Positions 49,182 through 56,915 of a stretch of 64,000 nt of DNA are shown piece after piece (within the stretch, counting starts at the first letter, position 1; every line of letters starts with the position of its first letter). Origin of the DNA: Lysobacter soli. Its GTDB lineage: Bacteria; Pseudomonadota; Gammaproteobacteria; Xanthomonadales; Xanthomonadaceae. A program made the position numbers and the translations under genes. The notes under the pieces were generated by a model that made no database searches, was not told where the DNA came from, and was given only the letters and a program-made list of their open reading frames with translations. Location of the stretch: assembly GCF_003382285.1 (NCBI RefSeq), contig NZ_QTJR01000006.1, positions 186,001 through 250,000 of the forward strand, written 5' to 3'.

Positions 49182-50105
49182 TCACCCGCGCAGCAACGCC
49201 TCCAGCACCGCCATGCGCACGGCGACGCCGTTGCTCACCTGGCGCAGGATCAGCGACTGCGGACCGTCGGCCACTTCGTCGGTGATTTCCACGCCGCGGT
49301 TGATCGGGCCCGGATGCATCACCACCGCATCGGGCGCGGCGCGCGTGAGGCGTTGCGCGGTGAGACCGAATTCGCGGTGGTAGTCGTCGAGCGAGGCGAC
49401 CAGACCTTCTTCCATGCGTTCGCGTTGCAGGCGCAGCATCATCGCCGCGTCCACGCCGTCCAGTGCGGCATCGAGATCGTGCGAGACGACGCAACCGTCG
49501 AGCGTGCCATCGTTCGGCAGCAGCGATGCCGGGCCGCACACGCGGATCTCGCCGGTGCCGAGCGTGCGCAGCGCCTGCAGGTCCGAGCGCGCGACGCGCG
49601 AATGCTTCACGTCGCCGACGATCGCAACCTTCAGCTTCGAGAAGTCGTGCCCCTTTGCCTGCCGCAGCGTGAGCATGTCGAGCAGGCCCTGCGTCGGATG
49701 CGCACTGCGGCCGTCGCCGGCATTGACCAGTGCCGTGCCGAGTTCGACGTGCTGCGAGAGCGCGGCCACCGCGCCATCTTCGTGATGGCGGATGACGAAG
49801 CCGCGCACGCCCATCGCTTCGAGGTTCTTCAGGGTGTCCAGCGCGGTTTCGCCCTTGCGCGTGGACGAGGTGGACGCGTCGAAGTTCAGCACGTCCGCGC
49901 CCAGGCGCTGCGCGGCGAGCGTGAAGCTCATGCGCGTGCGCGTGGACGGTTCGAAGAACAGCGTGCACACCGCGATGCCGTCGAGCGCGCGACGGTCGTA
50001 ATGGCCGTCGGCGAAGGCCTGCGCGCGCGTGAGCAGTGCATCGAGCGCGTCGAAAGGCAGGCCATCGAGCGTGAGCAGATGGCGCGGAAGGTGCGTGTTG
50101 TTCAT
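49182..50105 (-). CDS. pyrB: aspartate carbamoyltransferase catalytic subunit
   Basis: 307 residues. FEPSTRTRMSF (52-61) binds carbamoyl phosphate; the C-terminal half has VVMHPGPINRGVEI. It makes carbamoyl-aspartate for pyrimidine synthesis. No pyrI or inactive pyrC follows. ATG 50105 overlaps the ruvX stop by four bases; the frame open farther upstream is antisense noise. Last gene of yqgE-ruvX-pyrB. Confidence 0.95.
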   Translation of the reverse strand: MNNTHLPRHLLTLDGLPFDALDALLTRAQAFADGHYDRRALDGIAVCTLFFEPSTRTRMSFTLAAQRLGADVLNFDASTSSTRKGETALDTLKNLEAMGVRGFVIRHHEDGAVAALSQHVELGTALVNAGDGRSAHPTQGLLDMLTLRQAKGHDFSKLKVAIVGDVKHSRVARSDLQALRTLGTGEIRVCGPASLLPNDGTLDGCVVSHDLDAALDGVDAAMMLRLQRERMEEGLVASLDDYHREFGLTAQRLTRAAPDAVVMHPGPINRGVEITDEVADGPQSLILRQVSNGVAVRMAVLEALLRG

Positions 50106-50629
50106 GCGGTCGGAGGCGGCGTCGGCCGGTTCGATTTCGTGGAATCGGGAAGATCGGAAAGGTCGAGCGCGTCGTCGGGCGACGCGAGCCAGCGTTCGAT
50201 GATGACCGCGGCGGCGACGGCGTCGAGCGCTTCGGCGTCGCGGCGACGCTTGCGGCCTTCGGCACGATCGGATGCGAACCGCTGCGCGGCTTCGATCGAA
50301 CTCATGCGCTCGTCGACCAGCACCACCGGCAGGTTGTAGCGCTGCGCGAGCTCGCGCGCGAAGGCGTGCGCGCGCAGGCGGATCGGCTGGTCGCCGCCGT
50401 CCAGCGCCATCGGGTCGCCGACGATCAGGCCGTCGGGCCGCCATTCGCTGCGCAGCCGGTCGATCGAGGCCCAGTCCGGGCCGTGGCCGTGCACGTCGAT
50501 CACGGCCAGCGCGCGTGCGCCGTGTCCGAACGCGCTGCCGACGGCGACGCCGATGCGGCGCGCGCCCACGTCGAAGCCCAGCACGGTGCCGTCGCGACGG
50601 ATGCCGGGCTTGTCGGGCGAGGCCGCCAT
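50102..50629 (-). CDS. ruvX: Holliday junction resolvase-like protein (YqgF/RuvX)
   Basis: 175 residues of RNase H-like fold. VLGFDVGARRIGVAVG holds the first acidic residue, LIVGDPMALDG and VVLVDERMSSIEA the next, and RRDAEALDAVAAAVIIERWL the last Asp. YqgF acts in 16S rRNA 5'-end maturation in E. coli. The C-terminus has a Pro-rich tail. Start ATG 50629 overlaps the yqgE stop. Confidence 0.93.
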   Translation of the reverse strand: MAASPDKPGIRRDGTVLGFDVGARRIGVAVGSAFGHGARALAVIDVHGHGPDWASIDRLRSEWRPDGLIVGDPMALDGGDQPIRLRAHAFARELAQRYNLPVVLVDERMSSIEAAQRFASDRAEGRKRRRDAEALDAVAAAVIIERWLASPDDALDLSDLPDSTKSNRPTPPPTA

Positions 50630-51195
50630 CAGGCGTGACCGGCGTAGTCGGCCAGGTGCGCGAAATCGACGCCGATGCGACCGGCGGCGGCCTGCCAGCG
50701 CGCATCCAGCGGCAGCTCGAACAGCAGCTCGGCGTCGGCCGGTGCGGTGAGCCAGTCGTTCTCGGTCAGCTCGTGTTCCAGCTGGCCCGAACCCCAGCCG
50801 GCGCAGCCCAGCGCGACGATCGCGTTCTCGGGGCCTTCGCCGCGCGCCATCGCTTCGAGGATGTCGCGCGAGGTCGTAAGGAACAGGTGTTCGGTGATCG
50901 CCATCGTCGAATCCCACTGCATGCCGCCGTCGTGCAGCACGAAGCCGCGCTCGGGATGCACCGGCCCCCCGGCGAGCACCGGCTGCGCGCGCATGGTTTC
51001 GTCGCCGCCTTCCAGGCCCATCTGGCCGAGCACTTCACCCAGCGTGTATTCGGAAGCGCGGTTCACGACGATGCCCATGGCACCGTCGGCGTCGTGCTGG
51101 CAGATCAGCGCCACGCTGCGCGCGAAGTTCGAATCGGCCAGCGCGGGCAGCGCGATCAGCAGCTGGTTGGCCAGTGGCGTGGGCGTAACGGACAT
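50629..51195 (-). CDS. yqgE: YqgE/AlgH-family (DUF179) protein
   Basis: 188 residues. [39 protein letters not shown] and [16 protein letters not shown] are the family blocks; [14 protein letters not shown] follows. Function unknown, although AlgH affects alginate production in pseudomonads. The order yqgE-ruvX-pyrB is conserved. It is divergent from the M49-like peptidase gene. Confidence 0.93.
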   Translation of the reverse strand: MSVTPTPLANQLLIALPALADSNFARSVALICQHDADGAMGIVVNRASEYTLGEVLGQMGLEGGDETMRAQPVLAGGPVHPERGFVLHDGGMQWDSTMAITEHLFLTTSRDILEAMARGEGPENAIVALGCAGWGSGQLEHELTENDWLTAPADAELLFELPLDARWQAAAGRIGVDFAHLADYAGHA

Positions 51196-51283
51196 GGCCG
51201 CATTCTAGCCCGCCCGGCGTGATGCGTGCCGCATCGCGGCACGGCGTACGATGGCGACTTTCCCCGTGCCCAACGCCGCCGTC

Positions 51284-52984
51284 ATGTCTTCCGCACAGCG
51301 CCCGCTCGTCCTGGCCTGCCTGGCCGTCGTCGCCCTCGCCGCCTGCCAGCGTGCGAACCCGCCCGAAGCCGCGCCCGCGGCGTCCACGCCCGCGCAAGCG
51401 CCCGCCGCAACGTCCTACGCCGCCGCGCACGCCGGCGACTACGCCGTGGTGCCGCTGAAGGCCGATCTCTCGCGCTTCGACGAGAACACGCGCCGCATGA
51501 TCGCGCTGCTGGTGGAAGCCAGCGAGGTCACCAACGACCTGTACTGGAAGCAGTCCTGGGACGGCGATCGCGCCGCGCTGCTGGCGCGCGCGCCGGATGC
51601 GGCCACGCGCGAACTGGCGGAGATCAATTTCGGCCCGTGGGATCGCCTGAACGAAGACACGCCCTTCATCGACGGCGTCGGCCCGCGACCGCCGGGCGGC
51701 CCGTTCTATCCGGCCGACATGACCAAGGCCGAGTTCGAAGCCGCGCAACTGCCGGACAAGACGTCCAACTACACCCTGCTGCGTCGCGAGAACGGCAAGC
51801 TCGTCACGGTGCCTTATCACGTGGCCTACAAGCCCGAGCTCGAGCGCATCGCGACGCTGCTGCGCGAGGCGGCGAAGCTCAGCAGCGACAAGTCGTTCGG
51901 CAATTACCTGAACATGCGCGCCGACGCGCTGCTGAGCGACGATTTCCGCCCGAGCGACATGGCGTGGATGGACATGAAGACCAATCCGGTCGACGTCGTC
52001 ATCGGCCCGATCGAGACCTACGAAGACCAGCTCTTCGGCTACAAGGCCGCCTACGAAGGCCTGGTGCTGGTGAAGGACGTGGAGTGGAGCCAGAAGCTCG
52101 CGCGGTTCGCGAGTTTCCTGCCGGCGCTGCAGAAGGGCCTGCCGGTGGACGCGAAATACAAGGCGGAAATGCCCGGCTCCGACGCCGACCTCAACGCGTA
52201 TCAGGTCGTCCATTACGGCGGCAATGCGAACGTCGGCGGCAAGACGATCGCGATCAATCTGCCCAACGACGAGGAAGTGCAGCTGAAGAAGGGCACGCGC
52301 CGGCTCCAGCTGGAGAACGTGATGCGCGCGAAGTTCGACGCGATCCTGGTGCCGATCGCGAACCAGCTGATCGCGAAGGACCAGCTCAAGCACGTCACGT
52401 TCGATGCGTTCTTCGAGGACGTGATGTTCCATGAAGTCGCGCATGGCCTGGGCATCAAGAAGACGCTCGACGGCAAGGGCACGGTCGACGAGGCGCTGAA
52501 GGAATATTCCTCCAGCTTCGAGGAAGGCAAGGCCGACATCCTCGGGCTGTACATGATCGACGCACTCAGCCGCCAGGGCGAACTCGACGAAAACAAGCTG
52601 ATGGACGGCTACGTGACCTTCCTCGCGGGCATCCTGCGTTCGGTGCGTTTCGGCGCGAGCGACGCGCACGGCAAGGCGAACATGGTGCGCTTCAACTTCT
52701 TCGCCGAGCGCGGCGCGTTCACGCGCGACGCCGACGGGCGCTACCGCGTCGACTTCGACAAGATGCGCGAGGCGATGAACGCGCTCAGCGCGAAGCTGCT
52801 TACCGTGCAGGGCGACGGCGATTACGCCGAAGCCAAGCGGATGACCGAGACGATGGGCGTGATCAAACCCGAGCTCGCGTCGGACCTGGCGCGGCTGAAG
52901 GACGCGAAGATCCCGATCGACATCCGCTTCGAGCAGGGGCTGGAGACGCTGGGGTTGGAGGCGTTCGCGACTCCGGCGAAGTGA
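51284..52984 (+). CDS. M49 (dipeptidyl-peptidase III)-like zinc metallopeptidase lipoprotein
   Basis: 566 residues. A lipoprotein signal ends in ALAAC (C21). The zinc site is H383-E384-V-A-H387 and, 30 residues later, E413-E-G-K-A-D418, which match the HExx(x)H and EExx(A/G)(D/E) motifs of family M49. Animal and yeast DPP III have HExxxH (six residues), whereas this protein has the five-residue HExxH, a form I recall in some bacterial DPP III. It should clip dipeptides from peptides in the periplasm. ATG 51284 was preferred to 51251, as it leads straight into the signal. Confidence 0.85.
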   Translation: MSSAQRPLVLACLAVVALAACQRANPPEAAPAASTPAQAPAATSYAAAHAGDYAVVPLKADLSRFDENTRRMIALLVEASEVTNDLYWKQSWDGDRAALLARAPDAATRELAEINFGPWDRLNEDTPFIDGVGPRPPGGPFYPADMTKAEFEAAQLPDKTSNYTLLRRENGKLVTVPYHVAYKPELERIATLLREAAKLSSDKSFGNYLNMRADALLSDDFRPSDMAWMDMKTNPVDVVIGPIETYEDQLFGYKAAYEGLVLVKDVEWSQKLARFASFLPALQKGLPVDAKYKAEMPGSDADLNAYQVVHYGGNANVGGKTIAINLPNDEEVQLKKGTRRLQLENVMRAKFDAILVPIANQLIAKDQLKHVTFDAFFEDVMFHEVAHGLGIKKTLDGKGTVDEALKEYSSSFEEGKADILGLYMIDALSRQGELDENKLMDGYVTFLAGILRSVRFGASDAHGKANMVRFNFFAERGAFTRDADGRYRVDFDKMREAMNALSAKLLTVQGDGDYAEAKRMTETMGVIKPELASDLARLKDAKIPIDIRFEQGLETLGLEAFATPAK

Positions 52985-53256
52985 CACGGCTCGTGCTGCA
53001 TCGCAGTCTTCGCATGGCCGGATGCATGCGTGCCTCCATGCGCCATCATCACGGCGAAAGCCGCCCAAGCTGATGGGGAAAGCGTGGAACGCCCCTGGAT
53101 TCCCGCCTTCGCGGGAATGACGAGCAAAGAGCAACAGCAAGAAGCAACAAGCGGCACGCGGCACGCGGCACGCGAAGCGAACGCGACGCTTCGTGACGTG
53201 ACGCGACAAGCACCACGCACCGCCCAGCCTCCACACCACCAAACCAGCGAAATCCA
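52985..53256. other. 272-bp intergenic region with palindromic repeat and short tandem repeat
   Basis: No gene is supported. It holds the most perfect palindromic repeat of the window (53094-53125) and, at 53151-53174, three tandem copies of GCGGCAC plus a partial one. Confidence 0.6.
53094..53125. repeat. palindromic repeat B/C class, intact copy
   Basis: ATTCCCGCCTTCGCGGGAAT (53099-53118) is an almost perfect inverted repeat: ATTCCCGC and GCGGGAAT around CTTC. The constant TGACGAGC end follows. It is the best-preserved of the five copies seen. Confidence 0.9.
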
Positions 53257-53826
53257 ATGTCCGGCTACTGCGACTCCGCCCCCGGCCACCCGCTCCACGG
53301 CCCTTACCACGACACCGAGTACGGATTCCCGCAGCGCGATGAAGCGGTGCTGTTCGAGCGCCTGATCCTCGAGATCAACCAGGCCGGACTGAGCTGGGAG
53401 ACCATGCTGCGCAAGCGCGAGGGATTCCATCGCGCGTACAGCGGCTTCGACGTGGACAAGGTCGCCAGGTACGGCGACAAGGATCGCGAGCGCCTGTTGA
53501 ATGATGCGGGCATCATCCGCAACCGCCTGAAAGTGGATGCGGCGATCCACAACGCGAAGGTGATCCGCGAGCTGCGCGCATCGCATGGCAGCTTCGCGCA
53601 ATGGCTCGATGCGCACCTGCTCGACGATGCCGGCAAGCGCCGCGACAAGGCCGGCTGGATCAAGCTGTTCAAGAGGACCTTCCGCTTCACCGGCGGCGAG
53701 ATCACCAACGAGTTCCTGATGAGCCTGGGCTACCTGCCCGGCGCGCACCGCGACGATTGCCCCGCGCAGAAGGAGATCCTGAAGCTCAAGCCGCCACTGG
53801 ATCCCGCGTGGCGGCGCAAGCTCTGA
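53257..53826 (+). CDS. tag: DNA-3-methyladenine glycosylase I
   Basis: 189 residues. The TagI family is seen in GPYHDTEYGFP, LILEINQAGLSWETMLRKRE (E39 in the active site) and a Zn site from C5, H18 and the C-terminal H and C of PGAHRDDCPAQ. It removes 3-methyladenine from DNA. The usual aromatic residue after C5 is replaced (CDSAPG instead of CAW), as found in the divergent Tag group. The next gene is convergent. Confidence 0.92.
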   Translation: MSGYCDSAPGHPLHGPYHDTEYGFPQRDEAVLFERLILEINQAGLSWETMLRKREGFHRAYSGFDVDKVARYGDKDRERLLNDAGIIRNRLKVDAAIHNAKVIRELRASHGSFAQWLDAHLLDDAGKRRDKAGWIKLFKRTFRFTGGEITNEFLMSLGYLPGAHRDDCPAQKEILKLKPPLDPAWRRKL

Positions 53827-53829
53827 TCG

Positions 53830-56691
53830 TCAGGACGGCTGCCGCGCCAGCGCGGACAGCCGCATTTCCAGCAGCTCGGTGATCGCGCTCGGCTCGGCCG
53901 GTTTCACCAGGTGCAGGTCGAAGCCGGCGTCGCGACTGGCCTGCTTCGCGTCCGCACCGCCCCAGCCGGTCAGTGCGATCGCCACGAACGGCCGGCCTAA
54001 CGCGTCGTCGCGCATCGCACGACAGGCCTCGAAGCCGTTGAGATCGGGCATGCCGATGTCCATCACCACCGCATCCGGGCGCCATGCCCTCGCGCGATCA
54101 ACCGCCTGCTGCCCCTCGTAAGCGACGGCGACTTCGAAGCCCGACAACCGCAGCAGCAGTGCCAGGGTGTCGGCGGAGGCGCGGTTGTCGTCGACCACCA
54201 GCACGCGCCTCCATGCGTGCGCGTCCGGGCACTCGACCACCAGCGGCGCGCCTGACACATCGACCGGTTCGAACTCGAACGTTTCGGGGATTTCGTCCAG
54301 CGGCAGGCGGACCATGAATTCGCTGCCTTCGCCCAGGCCCTTGCTGCGCGCCTGGATGCGGCCGCCGTGCATCGACACGAGTTCCTTTGCGACGGCGAGC
54401 CCGAGGCCGAGACCGTTCTGCCCGCGTTCGAGCGAAGTGTCGACCTGCATGAAGCTGGCGAAGATCTGTTCGAGGTCGTCATCGGCGATGCCGATACCGT
54501 CGTCGCGCACGCACAGCACCGCTTCGTCGCCCTCGCGCGCGAGCGACACGCGGATGTGCCCGCCTTCGGGCGTGAACTTGAGCGCGTTGCTGAGCAGGTT
54601 TCCGAGCACCTGCATCACGCGCGTCGTATCGGCGCAGACCATCAGCGGCGAGGGCGTCAGGTCGATCGACAACGTGCGGTTCTCCGCTTCGTAGGTCGGC
54701 TGCATCGCCTCGGCGGCGACGCGCACCTCGTGCACGAGATCGACGCGACGACGATCCAGCTCCACCTTGCCGCGGCTGATGCGGCTGATGTCGAGCAGGT
54801 CATCCACCATGCGCACCAGATGGCGAACCTGCCGCTCCATCATGCCCAGCGTCGCGCCGGCATCCTCGCGCACGTTCCAGCGGCGAAGCAGCTCCAGCCC
54901 GGTGCGCAGGGGCGCGAGCGGATTGCGCAATTCGTGCGCGAGCGTCGCCAGGAATTCGTCCTTGCGGCGATCGGCCTGGCGCAGCGCGTCCTCCATCAGG
55001 CGTCGATCGGTGATGTCGGCGAACAGCACCGCGACCTTCGGCGCATCCGCCGGCCCGACGCGGAAGGCGTACACGTCGAAATCGCGATCCAGCGCGTCGG
55101 CGCGACGCTCGAATCGCAGCGGCTTTCCGGTGCGCGCGACTTCGCCGTAGGTATCGAACCAGGCCTGCTCGTGGTCGGACGCGCATTCGCGCATGGTGCG
55201 GCCGAGCGCATTGACCAGGCCGGTCTGCCGCTCGAAGGCCGGGTTGATCTCGACGAAGCGGTAATCCACCGCGCGCTCACCCTCGAAGATCATCTCGATC
55301 AGCGTGAAGCCCTGGTCGATGGAGTCGAACAGGTGGCGGTATTTCTCTTCCGATTGCCGCAGCAGGCGCGCGTCGTGCTTCTGCTGCGTGATGTCCTGCA
55401 TCATGCCGGTGACGGTGCGCACGCGACCGTCCTCGTTGCGGCTGCCGACCACGGCGCGGTCGTGCACCCAGCGCACGCAGGCGTCGTCGAGCACGATGCG
55501 GTACTGCGCGTCGAACGCCGACGACTTGCCCAGCGCGAACGACTCGTGCAGCGCGCGCACGCGTTGCGCGTCGTCGGGATGCACGCGCTGGAACCACGCT
55601 TCGCGTCGCCGCGCCGGTTCGATCGACCACAGGCGGCGATGCGCGTCGTTGAGGTGGTGCATGCGGTCCTGCGACATGTCCACGACGTAGAACGCCGCAT
55701 CGAGGTTCCGCGCGACCTGCTGGAAGCGCTTCTCGCTCTGTCGAAGCGCGGCTTCGGCACGCGCGCGTTCCACCGCGGCCCACGTGCGCTCGGCGGTTTC
55801 GCGCACGACCTCGATCTCCTCCTCGCTCCAGTCGCGGGCGCGCTCGTCGCTGACGCCGAGCACGGCGATGAAGTGCTCGTTCTTCACCAGCGGCACGTTG
55901 ATCAGCGAGCGGATGCTCAGCGCGAGGTAGCGGTCGCGCTCGGCCTGCCCGATATCGGCATCGTGTTCGGCATCGGTGATGACGAGGTTTCGCGCCGCGC
56001 GCAGCAGGTCCATCTTCGACGGGCTGTAATCGTCCAGCCGATAGCGGCCGTCCAGGCTCTGCACGCCCCGGTTGAAGCTGTCGCGCACGCGGCAGTACGT
56101 GCCGTTGTGTTCGACCTCGCCGTAGTAGCCGCGGTTGACGTCCAGGTGCTCGGCCAGCATCCCCATCGCCGTGCGCATGATCGCGCCTGCATCGGCGAGC
56201 GGGCGCAGCGCGTCGCCCAGCGCGAGCAGGAAACGCTGCGTCCGCGCGTTCGCGCGCAGCACGGCCTCGGCCTGCTTGCGATCGGTGATGTCCATCGCCA
56301 CGCCGTCCATGCGTGTCGGCTGCGGTGGCGCGCCTTCGAACGAGGTCTGCCCGCTGACGGCGATCCACCGCTGCGAGCCATCGGGGCGGACGATGCGGAC
56401 GTCTTCCTGCAGCAGGCCCGTGCCGTCCGGGTCGAGCGCGCGATCCATGGCATCGCGAAACGTTTCGCGATCGTCGGGATGGATCGTCGAGGCCAACGCG
56501 CGCGCCAGGCTGAGGGACGAACCGGGCGGCAGGCCGAACAACGCGAGCAGGCGCGCATCCGGCACGCCGCGGTCGTCCGCCGGGTACCAGATGAAACTTC
56601 CCAGGCCCGCGGCATCCAGCGCCAGCTGGACCCGCAGGTCGTTCGTCCGTGCCGGGTCGCCTGGCCGCCCCGGGCTATGGGTGGCAGCCAT
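53830..56691 (-). CDS. hybrid sensor histidine kinase (PAS-GAF-PAS-PAS-HisKA-HATPase-REC)
   Basis: 953 residues from ATG 56691. In order: PAS (about 20-140), GAF (155-310), PAS (325-440), PAS (450-575), HisKA with H586 in LAHELRNPLAPL, HATPase_c (N-box LLSNALKFTPEGG, G-boxes DDGIGIADD and GLGLGLAVAK), and a C-terminal REC with D878 in VVMDIGMPDLNG. There is no membrane helix, so it senses a cytoplasmic signal. No separate response regulator is adjacent. Alternative start ATG 56724 adds 11 residues. Divergent from another hybrid kinase. Confidence 0.93.
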   Translation of the reverse strand: MAATHSPGRPGDPARTNDLRVQLALDAAGLGSFIWYPADDRGVPDARLLALFGLPPGSSLSLARALASTIHPDDRETFRDAMDRALDPDGTGLLQEDVRIVRPDGSQRWIAVSGQTSFEGAPPQPTRMDGVAMDITDRKQAEAVLRANARTQRFLLALGDALRPLADAGAIMRTAMGMLAEHLDVNRGYYGEVEHNGTYCRVRDSFNRGVQSLDGRYRLDDYSPSKMDLLRAARNLVITDAEHDADIGQAERDRYLALSIRSLINVPLVKNEHFIAVLGVSDERARDWSEEEIEVVRETAERTWAAVERARAEAALRQSEKRFQQVARNLDAAFYVVDMSQDRMHHLNDAHRRLWSIEPARRREAWFQRVHPDDAQRVRALHESFALGKSSAFDAQYRIVLDDACVRWVHDRAVVGSRNEDGRVRTVTGMMQDITQQKHDARLLRQSEEKYRHLFDSIDQGFTLIEMIFEGERAVDYRFVEINPAFERQTGLVNALGRTMRECASDHEQAWFDTYGEVARTGKPLRFERRADALDRDFDVYAFRVGPADAPKVAVLFADITDRRLMEDALRQADRRKDEFLATLAHELRNPLAPLRTGLELLRRWNVREDAGATLGMMERQVRHLVRMVDDLLDISRISRGKVELDRRRVDLVHEVRVAAEAMQPTYEAENRTLSIDLTPSPLMVCADTTRVMQVLGNLLSNALKFTPEGGHIRVSLAREGDEAVLCVRDDGIGIADDDLEQIFASFMQVDTSLERGQNGLGLGLAVAKELVSMHGGRIQARSKGLGEGSEFMVRLPLDEIPETFEFEPVDVSGAPLVVECPDAHAWRRVLVVDDNRASADTLALLLRLSGFEVAVAYEGQQAVDRARAWRPDAVVMDIGMPDLNGFEACRAMRDDALGRPFVAIALTGWGGADAKQASRDAGFDLHLVKPAEPSAITELLEMRLSALARQPS

Positions 56692-56915
56692 CGGTCGGAA
56701 TCTGTCGATCGTGCATCCACGCATCTTGTGCCATCGGCGTGAAGGGTCGCGTCAACGCACGCGGCGGCAGGTGCGCCCGCGCCGACGAAGCATTCGCGCG
56801 GCGTGACGATACCGGCTCGCAATTCCCGCGGCGTCTGCTGCGAGCGCCGTGCGCGCTCACACCGGCCTCTGCGGGCGGGTGTAACGTAGGGCACGCGAAC
56901 CCCAGGGCGTACGCG
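56692..56915. promoter_or_regulatory. divergent promoter region between two hybrid kinase genes
   Basis: 224 bp hold both start regions. The sequence is GC-rich with no clear -10/-35 pair. The divergent layout suggests shared control, which is inference. Confidence 0.35.

Noticed and set aside
54367-56742. 791-residue + strand frame
   Set aside because: Antisense to the PAS-GAF hybrid kinase, which has complete kinase motifs.
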